Positions 7,780 to 16,557 of a DNA stretch of 64,000 nt are shown piece after piece (within the stretch, counting starts at the first letter, position 1; each line of letters begins with the position of its first letter). Source of the stretch: RPRB01 sp035501615 (lineage in GTDB: Bacteria > Myxococcota > Myxococcia > Myxococcales > Myxococcaceae). The notes below the pieces were generated by a model, which was not told where the DNA came from, did no database searches, and saw nothing but the letters and a program-made list of their open reading frames with translations. Position numbers and translations under genes: made by a program. The stretch covers positions 1-64,000 of the forward strand of contig DATJVY010000019.1 of NCBI GenBank assembly GCA_035501615.1. Reading direction: 5' to 3'.

Positions 7780-8538
7780 TCAGCTCTGCAGCGAACGGCG
7801 GACGAGCCCGCGCGCTCGCGACACCGCCCGCTCCGGAGCGACGCCCGCCGCGAGCTCCGTGGCCAGGGCCGATGCGAGCCGACAGCCCGTCCCTCGATGC
7901 GCGGGGCCACGGCGGAGGCGCCTCGAGCGAAAGGCGCGCACCCTCCCCTCGCGCACCAGCACGTCGACGACCTCCGGCCCGGCGAGGTGGCCGCCCTTCA
8001 CCAGCACGGCCTCGAATCCGAGTCCCTCGAGCAGCTCCGCCGCCCGGCGCACCTCGCCCATCGTGTCGAGATGCCCCACTCCCAGCAGCCATCCCGCCTC
8101 GACGGCGTTCGGGGTGAGCCATACCCCCGGCCCGGCCAGGTCCAGGTAGTCGCGCCGTCCGAGCGCGGAGAGGCGGCCGCCCGAGGAGGCACGGACGACC
8201 GGGTCCACCACCCAGGGGATGCGCAGGCCGCGGAGCGCCCGCCGGACGGCGCGGAGCTGCCCCGCTCCGGGGAGCATGCCGAGCTTCACCGAAGCGACGG
8301 GCCCGAGCTCGCGGAGCGCGCGGATCTGCGCCTCGACCAGCGCGGGCGCGATCGCGGCCCAGCGGAAGGTCGAGCGTCCCTGGGCCGTCACCGCCGCCGC
8401 GACCACCAGCGGCACCCCACCCCGCGCGCGGACCGCCGAGGCATCGGCGAGCAGCCCCGCGCGCCCCGAGGGCTCGAGGCCACCCACCAGGAGCACCCGC
8501 GGCCCGGAACCCACGTCAGCGGCGGGTGTCCCGCGCAC
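7780..8538 (-). CDS. thiD: Hydroxymethylpyrimidine/phosphomethylpyrimidine kinase-like protein
   Basis: The 252-residue product follows the ThiD ribokinase fold. It has VLLVGGLEPSGRAGLLADASAV at the N-terminus, PWVVDPVVRASSGGRL in the middle, VWLTPNAVEAGWLLG, VLVKGGHL, and RGTGCRLASALATELAAG as the anion hole. ThiD phosphorylates HMP and HMP-P for thiamine pyrophosphate synthesis. The usual DPVMxAKSG is altered to DPVVRASSG. The GTG start overlaps the upstream amidotransferase by 23 bp; a second in-frame GTG at 8514 is a possible start just after that stop. Confidence 0.87.
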   Translation of the reverse strand: MRGTPAADVGSGPRVLLVGGLEPSGRAGLLADASAVRARGGVPLVVAAAVTAQGRSTFRWAAIAPALVEAQIRALRELGPVASVKLGMLPGAGQLRAVRRALRGLRIPWVVDPVVRASSGGRLSALGRRDYLDLAGPGVWLTPNAVEAGWLLGVGHLDTMGEVRRAAELLEGLGFEAVLVKGGHLAGPEVVDVLVREGRVRAFRSRRLRRGPAHRGTGCRLASALATELAAGVAPERAVSRARGLVRRSLQS

Positions 8539-9268
8539 GCGTCACCAGCCCGCGGTAGACGCCGAGCTGCAGCGGCATCGACTGGAGCAGCAGCTCCGGG
8601 TGCCACTGGACGCCCACCGCGAAGACGCCGTTGCTGGACTCGATCCCCTCCACCACTCCGTCGGGTGCGACCGCGCTGGCCACCAGCCCCTCGCCGAGCC
8701 TCGACACCGCCTGGTGGTGGGTGGAGTTCACCATCAGCTGCCCGCGCCCCACCAGCTCGGCCAGGAGCGTCCCGTCCCGCACCTCCACCGGATGGGAGGG
8801 CTGGCCGCGGTCGTGCGCCTGCTCGTGGTTCCGCGCCTCCGGGAGGTCGCGCTGGATGTCCTGGAAGAGCGTCCCCCCGAGCACGACGTTCAGGAGCTGC
8901 ATCCCGCCGCACACCCCGAGGACCGGGAGATTCCGGTGGAGGGCCGCCTGGAGCAGCGCCGTCTCGAACCGGGTGCGGGCGGGCTTGAGCGTGCCGAGGC
9001 CCTCGCGCGGCGACTCGCCGTACGCCTCGGGGGGCACGTCGAAGGCGCCCCCGGTCACCACCAGCCCCGAGACGCGCTCGAGGAAGGCGTCGATCATCCC
9101 CGGGTCCGAGGCCAAGGGCAGCACCATCGGGAGGCCGCCCGCCCGGAACACCGCCTCGGCATAGGGCGACTTCAGGACGTAGCGCGAGGGGTTTTCGCCC
9201 CCGGTGTCCTCGACGTCGGGGGTCAGGCCGATGGTCGGCCGGCGCAGAGCGTGTCCATGCGGCTTCAC
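8516..9268 (-). CDS. Class I glutamine amidotransferase, peptidase C26 (gamma-glutamyl hydrolase-like)
   Basis: This 250-residue protein has the class I amidotransferase triad: nucleophile Cys120 in LGVCGGMQLLN, and His and Glu in VGVQWHPE. The N-terminal TIGLTPDVED and LVVTGGAFDVPP segments place it with PuuD/gamma-Glu-GABA hydrolase-type C26 members. These cleave gamma-glutamyl amides rather than feeding ammonia to a synthase. The GTG start overlaps the thiE stop by 4 bp (GTGA), fixing the frame and implying coupling. Its role between thiE and thiD is unknown. Confidence 0.9.
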   Translation of the reverse strand: MKPHGHALRRPTIGLTPDVEDTGGENPSRYVLKSPYAEAVFRAGGLPMVLPLASDPGMIDAFLERVSGLVVTGGAFDVPPEAYGESPREGLGTLKPARTRFETALLQAALHRNLPVLGVCGGMQLLNVVLGGTLFQDIQRDLPEARNHEQAHDRGQPSHPVEVRDGTLLAELVGRGQLMVNSTHHQAVSRLGEGLVASAVAPDGVVEGIESSNGVFAVGVQWHPELLLQSMPLQLGVYRGLVTRARDTRR

Positions 9269-9915
9269 GGACCCCCAGTCTCCCCCAGATGGAACCCCCG
9301 TTGCAGCGCCTGGATCCGTGCCGCCAGGTCCTCCCCCTTCCACAGGTCCGAGACCACCGCGACCCCGTGTACGCCGGCACGCGCCACCCCGGTCACGCCG
9401 TCCAGCCCGATGCCCCCGATGGCGACGACCGGGAGCGGGCTCGCCGCTACCTCGTTCCCGAGGCGCTCCAGGCCCAGCACCGCGGCCGGCACCTCCTTGG
9501 TCCGGGTGGCGAACACCGGGCCGAGCCCGACGTAGCTGGCCCCGTCGGCCGCCGCCTGCCGCGCGCCGGCGGCGCTCCGGACGGTCACCCCCACGAGCCG
9601 ATCGGGACCGAGCAGCCGGCGCGCTTCGGCCGCGGGGAGGTCGTCGTCGCCCACGTGCACCCCGTCGGCGCCGGCGAGTAGAGCCCAGTCGACGCGATCG
9701 TTGACCAGCGCCACCACGCCGGCCTCGCGGAGCAGCTGCACCGCGTCCCGGACCGCCTCCCAGCCGGCGCGCCCGACGGAGCGCTTGCAGCGCACCTGGG
9801 CCACCCGCACGCCGGCGCGTGCCAGCAGCCGCGCCTGCTCGGCCAGAGACAGGTCCGGGCGGACGCCGTCGTCCACCACCGCGTACAGCCCTCTGGGAAG
9901 GACGACGCCGCTCAC
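9265..9915 (-). CDS. thiE: Thiamine-phosphate synthase
   Basis: The 216-residue product shows the ThiE TIM-barrel signatures: LYAVVDDGVRPD, VAQVRCKR, VNDRVDWALLAGADGVHVGDDDLP, YVGLGPVFATRTK and PVVAIGGIG. It joins HMP pyrophosphate and thiazole phosphate to give thiamine phosphate. The usual QLREK motif reads QVRCK here. I used the GTG at 9915; upstream in-frame codons would run into the divergent gene at 9969, so the start is limited but not certain. It is first in a thiE-amidotransferase-thiD operon. No TPP riboswitch element is visible in the 53-bp divergent gap. Confidence 0.92.
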   Translation of the reverse strand: MSGVVLPRGLYAVVDDGVRPDLSLAEQARLLARAGVRVAQVRCKRSVGRAGWEAVRDAVQLLREAGVVALVNDRVDWALLAGADGVHVGDDDLPAAEARRLLGPDRLVGVTVRSAAGARQAAADGASYVGLGPVFATRTKEVPAAVLGLERLGNEVAASPLPVVAIGGIGLDGVTGVARAGVHGVAVVSDLWKGEDLAARIQALQRGFHLGETGGP

Positions 9916-9968
9916 GGTCCGGAGAGGGTTGTTGACGACCGGAGGGGGGCCCGTCAAATTCGGCCGCC

Positions 9969-10160
9969 ATGGCAGAGCTGCTCGACCCGAAGAACATCGA
10001 CAAGCGCACCGCCCCCCGCTCCCTGGCACAGGGAGAGGTGGACGAGAAGGCCTGGGAGCGCTACCTGAAATCGCTTCCCGACGTGTCGGAGAAGGCCGCC
10101 CAGGTCGAGACGATGATGGCGGACACCGACGACTTCGACGACGACGACGACGAGGAGTGA
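9969..10160 (+). CDS. Small conserved-type protein with poly-Asp tail
   Basis: This 63-residue soluble protein has a helical middle (DEKAWERYLKSLPDVSEKAAQVETMM) and ends in a run of Asp and Glu. It has no signal peptide or Cys. The ATG follows a short leader shared with the divergent thiE. It sits 3 bp before a DUF1844 gene, which suggests co-translation. The function is unknown. The compact, well-placed reading frame with a shared operon makes it a likely real gene. Confidence 0.65.
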   Translation: MAELLDPKNIDKRTAPRSLAQGEVDEKAWERYLKSLPDVSEKAAQVETMMADTDDFDDDDDEE

Positions 10161-10163
10161 CCG

Positions 10164-10466
10164 GTGGTTGCAGCCGACGAGCGCGCACACGGAGAGACGT
10201 TCGTGCTCGAGCGCGCCGGCAAGGCCATCGACTTCACGACCGTCCTGCTCGGCTTCGCCTCCTCGGCGCTCATCCACATGGGGGCACAGCCCCACCCCGA
10301 CTCGGGGTCGGTGGCGCGTGATGCCGCCCTCGCCCGGGAGGTGCTGGACTTGCTGGCGCTCCTCCGGGAGAAGACCCGGGGGAACCTGACGCCCGAGGAG
10401 GAGCGGTTCTTCGACTCGCTCCTCACCGACCTCCGGTTGAAGTTCGTCGAGGCGTTTCCCCGTTGA
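10164..10466 (+). CDS. DUF1844 family protein
   Basis: The 100-residue protein contains the DUF1844 pattern: IDFTTVLLGFASSALIHMG, then ARDAALAREVLDLLALLREKTRGNLTPEEERFFDSLLTDLRLKFVE. Members are small helical proteins of unknown role, common in Myxococcota and other deep-branching Gram-negatives. It starts with GTG 3 bp after the acidic small protein and overlaps the next gene by 4 bp (TTGA). The tight packing suggests a single transcript from 9969. Confidence 0.85.
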   Translation: MVAADERAHGETFVLERAGKAIDFTTVLLGFASSALIHMGAQPHPDSGSVARDAALAREVLDLLALLREKTRGNLTPEEERFFDSLLTDLRLKFVEAFPR

Positions 10467-11068
10467 CTGCACCGCGGTCCGCGGTCGGCTCGCAGGCGCG
10501 GGCGGTGGCCATCCTCTGCATGCTGGTGTCCGGCGCATCGGGGGCTTCCTCGGTGAGCGAGGCCTTCGCCCTGTCCGACCGCTGGAGCCGGGCGACGGAG
10601 AGCCTCCCCAAGGACGGCCCCGCGGCGGAGGCCTTCGCCCGGCTGTCGGAGGCGAACCTCCGCGCGATGCAGCCGGACCGGCAGGCACGCGCGGCGCTCC
10701 TCGTGGTCCTGGCCATCTCGCTCTGGTTCACCTTCGTCTCGGCCGGCCGGGTGCTGCGCCCGGCGGGGCTGCCCCGGGAGGGAATCCGGCGCCTCCTGTG
10801 CGGGGCGGCGCTGGTCTCGGCCGTGCTCCGGACGGTGGACGGCGCGGCCGACGCCGCCTTCGCCCTCCGCCTCGCCCGCATCGCCCGGGAGCTCATCCCG
10901 GCGAGCGCGTCGTTTCCCCCGCCGTGGCTGCTCCGCCCACCGTTCACCGTGGGGATGTCGGTGCTCCGGACCGTGCTGGTCGCCGGGGCGCTGGCCATCG
11001 TCGCCCAGTACTTCCGGTCTGCCCGGGTGAAGGCCTGGGCGGCCCTGCGGGACGAGGCCCCGCGCTAG
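10463..11068 (+). CDS. Membrane protein of unknown function
   Basis: The 201-residue product begins with TTG overlapping the DUF1844 stop. It has four likely membrane spans: AVAILCMLVSGASGASS, AALLVVLAISLWFTFVSAGRVL, LLCGAALVSAVLRTVDGAA and VLRTVLVAGALAIVAQYF. A soluble loop after the first span contains SDRWSRATESLPKDG. No family is recognised. The start could be a little further in, but the overlap favours TTG. Confidence 0.65.
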   Translation: MTAPRSAVGSQARAVAILCMLVSGASGASSVSEAFALSDRWSRATESLPKDGPAAEAFARLSEANLRAMQPDRQARAALLVVLAISLWFTFVSAGRVLRPAGLPREGIRRLLCGAALVSAVLRTVDGAADAAFALRLARIARELIPASASFPPPWLLRPPFTVGMSVLRTVLVAGALAIVAQYFRSARVKAWAALRDEAPR

Positions 11069-11099
11069 CGAGGCGCTCGGCCGAAAGGACGACGGACCG

Positions 11100-11591
11100 A
11101 TGCGGGCCCAGGTGGACGAGGCGGCGCTCCGTGCCGTCATCACCTACAAGTGGGTCAAGGGGACGGTGCAGCTCCTGCTCGGAGCCGCGCTGCTGATCAC
11201 CCTGGCGCTCGGGCTCCACGACGAGCTCGCGCGGTGGGCGCACGAGTTCCGGAGCCACTCCACCCGTGCCTACGCCGTCCTGCTGGGGCGGCTGCTGGAG
11301 CGGGCCACCTCGCCCCGGGGCCTCCACATCACCCTGCTCGCGCTCTTCGTCGACGGCACCGTCACCTGCCTCGAGGGCTGGGCGCTCCACCGCCGCCGGC
11401 GGTGGGGAGCGTGGCTCGTGGTGGGGGTCAGCGGGTCCCTGCTCCCCTTCGAGGTGTACGAGCTCCTGCAGCACTTCCACTGGATCCGCCTGGTGGTGCT
11501 CGTGGTGAACGCCGCGGTGGTGGCGTTCCTGGTCGCGCACGCCCGGGCGCAGGTGCGGGGCTTCGACGCCGAGCCCGCTCCGCCGGCGTGA
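11100..11591 (+). CDS. DUF2127 family membrane protein
   Basis: The 163-residue product has the DUF2127 layout: VITYKWVKGTVQLLLGAALLITLALG, an amphipathic middle, LHITLLALFVDGTVTCLEGWALHRRRRWGAWLVVGV and PFEVYELLQHFHWIRLVVLVVNAAVV. These are four-helix membrane proteins of unknown role. It starts 31 bp after the preceding membrane protein and closes the 9969-11591 run. Confidence 0.82.
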   Translation: MRAQVDEAALRAVITYKWVKGTVQLLLGAALLITLALGLHDELARWAHEFRSHSTRAYAVLLGRLLERATSPRGLHITLLALFVDGTVTCLEGWALHRRRRWGAWLVVGVSGSLLPFEVYELLQHFHWIRLVVLVVNAAVVAFLVAHARAQVRGFDAEPAPPA

Positions 11592-11594
11592 CGG

Positions 11595-12167
11595 TCAGCC
11601 CCGGGGGTCGGCCGGGGAATCCTGGAAGAGCGGATCGAGCTCCGCCCGCGGGGCGTCGTCGTCGAGCGGGAGGAGCACGCCCCGGGCCCAGGGTAGCCGC
11701 AGCAGCTCGGGACGGGTCAGGCCGAGGAGACGGCCCAGGTGGCCCAGCGGCCAGCGCGCGGCCAGCTTCTCGAACGCCTCCTCCGACAGCGCCGCGTCCT
11801 CGTCGAGCTCGGCGTCCTCGTACCGGACGGTGTCCCCACCCACCGGGTGCCCTGCACCGTAGGTCACCACCTGCTCCAGCTCGTCGGGGTCGAAGACGTA
11901 GGCGTGAACCGTGACGCCGAACGCGGTGGACAGCCGGGCCGCGAGGGCGTGGTGCGTGCAGTACCACTGCGCGCCCTGCCGCCCGTAGGTGTGCGGGCCG
12001 TCGTAGGCGAACCGGACCACCTTCTTCACCACCGAGATGAGCAGCCCCGCGCCATCGGTGGGCTGTCCGTCGGCCTCGAGGGACTCCCGCGCCAGGCGGG
12101 CCAGCTGCTCGCCCTCGAGTGTCTCCAGGCGACATAGGTAGCCGCCGTGCGCCTCGGACCGCGACAT
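11595..12167 (-). CDS. Hypothetical soluble protein
   Basis: The 190-residue product has no signal peptide or membrane span. Visible features are LEGEQLARLARESLEADG, VVKKVVRFAYDGPHTYGRQGAQWYCTHHALAARLS and FGVTVHAYVFDPDELEQVVTYG, with a Leu- and Asp-rich C-terminal third. The Y-C-T-H-H element could bind metal, but nothing else supports an enzyme. It is convergent with the DUF2127 gene (3 bp apart) and divergent from clpB. Confidence 0.65.
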   Translation of the reverse strand: MSRSEAHGGYLCRLETLEGEQLARLARESLEADGQPTDGAGLLISVVKKVVRFAYDGPHTYGRQGAQWYCTHHALAARLSTAFGVTVHAYVFDPDELEQVVTYGAGHPVGGDTVRYEDAELDEDAALSEEAFEKLAARWPLGHLGRLLGLTRPELLRLPWARGVLLPLDDDAPRAELDPLFQDSPADPRG

Positions 12168-12231
12168 TCCAGGGGCTTGTACCTGTACCCTGCCTGCTTG
12201 CCAACTTCGTGCCGGGACTTACGGTGAGGGC

Positions 12232-14829
12232 ATGCGTATCGAACAGTTCACCCTGAAGGCCCAGGAGGCCATTCAGGCAGGGCAGACCCTTGCCCGCCGC
12301 ATGGGCTCGCCCGAGTACGAGCCGGAGCACCTGGCCAAGGCGCTCCTGACTCAGGAGAAGGGCGTGGCCGAGGCCCTCCTCCGCCGGATCGGCTCGGACC
12401 CGGCGCTGGTCCAGGGGCGGGTCGACGAGGCACTGGAGCGCCTTCCCCGCATCCAGGGCGGTGACGGGAGCCGCCTCAGCCAGCGGCTCCTCCGCGACCT
12501 GGACAAGGCCGAGGACGAGGCCAAGAAGCTCAAGGACGAGTACGTGTCCAGCGAGCACCTCCTCATCGCGCTCGCCCAGGACCGGGGCGCCATCGGCGAG
12601 GCGCTGAAGTCGTCCGGCGTGACCCGCGACCGGGTCCTGACGGTCCTCAAGGACCTCCGCGGCGGGAAGCGAGTGACCACCCAGGAGGCGGAGGACACCT
12701 ACCAGGCGCTGGAGAAGTACGGGCGGGATCTCACCGCCGCCGCGCGTGCCGGAAAGCTCGACCCGGTCATCGGGCGGGACGAGGAGATCCGCCGCGTCAT
12801 CCAGGTTCTGAGCCGGCGCACCAAGAACAACCCGGTGCTGATCGGCGACCCCGGCGTGGGCAAGACCGCGATCGTCGAGGGCCTGGCCCGGCGCATCGTC
12901 GATGGCGACGTCCCCGAGGGCCTCAAGGACAAGCGCCTGGTCGCCCTCGACCTCGGGGCGATGGTGGCCGGGGCGAAGTACCGCGGCGAGTTCGAGGAGC
13001 GCCTGAAGGCCGTCCTCCAGGAGATCGCCTCCGCCGAGGGCCAGGTCGTCCTCTTCATCGACGAGCTCCACACCCTGGTGGGCGCGGGCAAGGCCGAGGG
13101 GGCGATGGACGCGGGGAACATGCTCAAGCCGGCGCTGGCCCGGGGCGAGCTGCACTGCATCGGCGCCACCACCCTCGACGAGTACCGCAAGCACATCGAG
13201 AAGGACGCCGCGCTGGAGCGCCGGTTCCAGCCGGTGATGGTGGGTGAGCCCAGCGTCGAGGACACCATCAGCATCCTCCGCGGGTTGAGGGAGCGGTACG
13301 AGCTGCACCATGGCGTCCGGATCCAGGACGCGGCGCTGGTGGCCGCGGCCACGCTCAGCCACCGGTACATCGCCGACCGGTTCCTGCCCGACAAGGCCAT
13401 CGACCTGGTCGACGAGGCGGCGAGCCGGCTGCGCATCGAGATCGACTCGATGCCCCAGGCGATCGACGACGTGCGCCGGCGCATCACCCAGCTGGAGATC
13501 GAGCGCGAGGGCCTGAAGAAGGAGACCGACGTCAACTCGCGCGAGCGGCTCCAGGAGATCGAGAAGTCGCTGGGTGACCTGAACGAGCAGTTCTCCCAGA
13601 TGAAGGCCCACTGGGACGCGGAGAAGGCCGCCATTCAGAAGATTCGCTCGGTCAAGGAGCGGATGGAGAAGGCGAAGGCCGACGAGGCCACCGCCGAGCG
13701 CCAGGGCGACCTGAACAAGGCCGCGGAGATCAGGTTCGGCGTCGTCCCCAGCCTCCAGAAGGAGCTGGAGCAGCAGCAGTCGGCGCTGGCCGAGCTGCAG
13801 AAGAAGCAGCGGTTCCTCAAGGAGGAGGTGGACTCGGAGGACATCGCCGAGGTGGTCGCCAAGTGGACCCACATCCCGGTCTCTCGCCTGATGGAGGGCG
13901 AGGTCCAGAAGCTGATCCACATGGAGAAGCGGCTGGAGCAGCGGGTGGTCGGGCAGCGGATGGCCATCGAGGCGGTGAGCAATGCCATTCGCCGGGCCCG
14001 CAGCGGGCTACAGGACCCCAACCGACCGATCGGGTCGTTCATCTTCCTCGGGCCCACCGGGGTGGGAAAGACCGAGACCGCGAAGGCGCTGGCCGAGTTC
14101 CTCTTCGACGACGAGAACGCCCTCATCCGCATCGACATGTCCGAGTACATGGAGAAGCACGCGGTGGCGCGTCTCATCGGCGCCCCGCCGGGCTACGTGG
14201 GGTACGAGGAGGGTGGCCAGCTGTCCGAGGCGGTCCGCCGGCGGCCGTACTCGGTGGTGCTCTTCGACGAGATCGAGAAGGCGCACGCCGACGTCTTCAA
14301 CGTCCTGCTCCAGATCCTGGACGACGGACGGCTGACCGACAGCCAGGGACGCACCGTGGACTTCAAGAACACGGTGCTGATCATGACCTCCAACATCGGC
14401 AGCCAGCTCCTCCAGCTGGGCATCGAGACGAAGGACACCCTCGACGACGTGACCCGGGCGCGGGTGATGGACGCGCTCCGGCAGCACTTCCGGCCCGAGT
14501 TCCTGAACCGGATCGACGAGATCGTGGTCTTCGAGCCACTGCGGCGCGAGCAGATCGGCCGCATCGTCGAGATCCAGCTGGCCCGCCTTCGCAAGCTGCT
14601 GGAGGACCGGCGCCTCGCCCTGGAGCTCACCCCGGCGGCGGTCGCCTTCCTCGGCGAGCACGGGTACGACCCGGTCTACGGCGCCCGGCCTCTCAAGCGC
14701 GCCATCCAGAAGTACCTCCAGGATCCGCTGGCGATGAAGGTCCTCTCCGGCGAGTACGTGGCCGGCGACACCGTGCTGGTGGACGCCGGCAAGGGCGCCC
14801 TCCGGTTCAGCAAGCCGGGAGCGGCCTGA
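12232..14829 (+). CDS. clpB: ATP-dependent disaggregase ClpB
   Basis: The 865-residue length is standard for ClpB. The N-domain (1-145) starts MRIEQFTLKAQEAIQ. The first AAA+ domain has Walker A GDPGVGKT at 205-212, the coiled-coil M-domain lies around 400-525, and the second AAA+ domain has GPTGVGKT at 607-614 with sensor and arginine-finger regions near REQIGRIV. With DnaK it solubilises aggregated protein. The M-domain distinguishes it from ClpA and ClpC. No clear heat-shock promoter is visible in the 64-bp divergent gap. Confidence 0.98.
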   Translation: MRIEQFTLKAQEAIQAGQTLARRMGSPEYEPEHLAKALLTQEKGVAEALLRRIGSDPALVQGRVDEALERLPRIQGGDGSRLSQRLLRDLDKAEDEAKKLKDEYVSSEHLLIALAQDRGAIGEALKSSGVTRDRVLTVLKDLRGGKRVTTQEAEDTYQALEKYGRDLTAAARAGKLDPVIGRDEEIRRVIQVLSRRTKNNPVLIGDPGVGKTAIVEGLARRIVDGDVPEGLKDKRLVALDLGAMVAGAKYRGEFEERLKAVLQEIASAEGQVVLFIDELHTLVGAGKAEGAMDAGNMLKPALARGELHCIGATTLDEYRKHIEKDAALERRFQPVMVGEPSVEDTISILRGLRERYELHHGVRIQDAALVAAATLSHRYIADRFLPDKAIDLVDEAASRLRIEIDSMPQAIDDVRRRITQLEIEREGLKKETDVNSRERLQEIEKSLGDLNEQFSQMKAHWDAEKAAIQKIRSVKERMEKAKADEATAERQGDLNKAAEIRFGVVPSLQKELEQQQSALAELQKKQRFLKEEVDSEDIAEVVAKWTHIPVSRLMEGEVQKLIHMEKRLEQRVVGQRMAIEAVSNAIRRARSGLQDPNRPIGSFIFLGPTGVGKTETAKALAEFLFDDENALIRIDMSEYMEKHAVARLIGAPPGYVGYEEGGQLSEAVRRRPYSVVLFDEIEKAHADVFNVLLQILDDGRLTDSQGRTVDFKNTVLIMTSNIGSQLLQLGIETKDTLDDVTRARVMDALRQHFRPEFLNRIDEIVVFEPLRREQIGRIVEIQLARLRKLLEDRRLALELTPAAVAFLGEHGYDPVYGARPLKRAIQKYLQDPLAMKVLSGEYVAGDTVLVDAGKGALRFSKPGAA

Positions 14830-14835
14830 CCTTCG

Positions 14836-15786
14836 TCAGAAGCCCAGGCACTGCGCGAGCGGGGGGCTCCAGGGCCCGGTGGGCACGCGGATCTGCGTCC
14901 CACCGTCGAGCGTGATCAGGTAGTTGCCGGACTCGTTCCCGCCGCTGAGCGTGATCTCCCGGTAGTCCACCTGACCGTCGATGGGAGGCAGCCCCTCGCG
15001 CGCGATCTGGAAGGAGAGGACGCCCGAGAGCGTCCCGTCGCCACTGCCGTTGGTGCTCGACACCTGGACGCCGTCCAGCACCACGCCCTCGAAGTCTGCG
15101 TAGCCGATGAAGGTGGTGGTCACCACCGGGCTGAACAGCCCGACCAGACCCACCGTCACCTGCCCGGAGAGGATGCCGTCGAAGGGCTCCACCCGGTTCA
15201 GGTACTGGGTCAGCCCCGCGCTGTTGAACCCCGGGATGCGCGCCTCGGAGGACTCGACCGCGAGCTGCGCCACGTGAAAGGCGCAGGCGCTGGCGGTGGC
15301 ATCGGTGCCGGTGATCTGCGCCGTGCGGCCGAGGAGCGTCCGGTAGTGGGCCGCCACCGCCGGCGCTCCGGTGAGGTCGAGCACGTCGCCGGAGATGGCC
15401 GCCGTCGCCTGGGCGACCTGGGGCGGCACGAGCTCGCGGCGCGTCGCGCCCTTGCGGGAGCTGACCGGAAGCGTGTGCTCGTCGGGCAGGTTGAAGACGA
15501 TGGTGCTGGAGAAGGTGACCGCGTCCTCCCCTGCCCCCGCCCAGGTGCCCTGCAGCGTCTCCACCGCGCGGGGCTGGGTGTCGTCGATGCGGGTGTAGGG
15601 TGCCGGGCCGCCGTCGAGCGGCGCGAGGATGAGGATCCGGGTCCAGCCGCCGTCCACCGAGACGTACGAGGTGCCGACCACCTTGGATCCGACGTCCAGC
15701 CGCTCGCCGATGTCGGGGTAGGGCCCGAGGCAAGCGGCGAGGCCCGCGACGATCAGCAGCGCGAGAAGAGCCGTCGCCCGGCTCAT
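14836..15786 (-). CDS. Predicted lipoprotein, large, unknown function
   Basis: The 316-residue protein has a Leu/Ala-rich signal and lipobox LAAC, with LGPYPDIGERLDVG at the mature start. The body is beta-rich, with VGTSYVSVDGGWTRIL and repeated aromatic/Gly-rich strands. It ends with WSPPLAQCLGF, which puts a second Cys near the C-terminus. No family is recognised. The ATG overlaps the upstream gene stop by 4 bp, so it is translated with the secreted protein and barrel protein upstream. Confidence 0.75.
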   Translation of the reverse strand: MSRATALLALLIVAGLAACLGPYPDIGERLDVGSKVVGTSYVSVDGGWTRILILAPLDGGPAPYTRIDDTQPRAVETLQGTWAGAGEDAVTFSSTIVFNLPDEHTLPVSSRKGATRRELVPPQVAQATAAISGDVLDLTGAPAVAAHYRTLLGRTAQITGTDATASACAFHVAQLAVESSEARIPGFNSAGLTQYLNRVEPFDGILSGQVTVGLVGLFSPVVTTTFIGYADFEGVVLDGVQVSSTNGSGDGTLSGVLSFQIAREGLPPIDGQVDYREITLSGGNESGNYLITLDGGTQIRVPTGPWSPPLAQCLGF

Positions 15787-16520
15787 GGAAGGTCCACTCC
15801 GATGACGGCCCCGATGCGGAGCGCCACGCCGATACGCAGGTCGTTGCTCCGCAGCGGATCGACGACGTCGAACGCGAGCGCCCCGACCGCTCCCAGGGTC
15901 CATCCGACCTTGGCCGGCCGCCAGCCGGGGCGCCAGCGGAGGATGGTCATCCCGCCGGGACCGATCTGGATGGCGTTGAAGTTGCTGAGCCCCGGCTGTC
16001 CCCCGAGGTTCAGCGCGTTCATGTGGAACCCGGGGCCTCCCTCGAACTCGAGGGTCTGGGTGACCGTCTTGCGCCACTGCCAGCCCACCAGCAGGTCGAT
16101 GCCACCGGCGTTCTGGTAGATGGAGGACACCGAGTGCACCTTCCCATCCTGCCGCGCCTGCAGGGGGATGACCCAGCTCACGTGGACGTAGGGGCCCGAG
16201 CTCTTCACCGACATGAGGTAGCCGAGCGCGATCGAGTGGAACGTGTAGTGGCTACCCTCGTTGCTCCAGAAGGTCGCCATGTGCCAGGCGGGCGAGAACT
16301 CGTGCCTCCACCCGCCGCTCGGGTCGGCCTCCGTCGTCACCGCCTCGGGCGGCTCGGGCGCCCCGGCGGGCGGCGGCTCCTTCACCTGGGGCGGAAGAGG
16401 CTCGGTCGCCGGGGGCGGGAGGGACTCGGGCGTCTGGGCCGAGGCCACCACCGGCTGCAGGAGAACGGCGAGAACACCGGCTCCGGACACGACGGCAGCC
16501 CACCGCTGCAGACGGCGCAT
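15783..16520 (-). CDS. Secreted Pro-rich protein, likely outer-membrane associated
   Basis: The start at 16520 follows a GGAGGGGAGG ribosome-binding site and gives a 245-residue product with a signal peptide ending around VVASAQ. A Pro/Glu-rich linker of about 40 residues follows. The rest is beta-strand-rich with alternating hydrophobic and polar residues (HYTFHSIALGYLMSVKS, YVHVSWVIPLQ), and the terminal VALRIGAVIGVDL resembles a membrane beta strand. It may be a small barrel. It lies between a barrel protein gene and a lipoprotein gene. Confidence 0.7.
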   Translation of the reverse strand: MRRLQRWAAVVSGAGVLAVLLQPVVASAQTPESLPPPATEPLPPQVKEPPPAGAPEPPEAVTTEADPSGGWRHEFSPAWHMATFWSNEGSHYTFHSIALGYLMSVKSSGPYVHVSWVIPLQARQDGKVHSVSSIYQNAGGIDLLVGWQWRKTVTQTLEFEGGPGFHMNALNLGGQPGLSNFNAIQIGPGGMTILRWRPGWRPAKVGWTLGAVGALAFDVVDPLRSNDLRIGVALRIGAVIGVDLP

Positions 16521-16557
16521 TCCCTGCCTCCCCTCCTGAAGAGCTCCCCGGAGGACA

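Noticed and set aside
9916..9968. TPP riboswitch before thiE
   Set aside because: The gap is only 53 bp and lacks the THI-box CUGAGA core.
12168..12231. Heat-shock sigma-32-type promoter before clpB
   Set aside because: CTTG elements are present but no matching -10 at the right distance; too weak to annotate.
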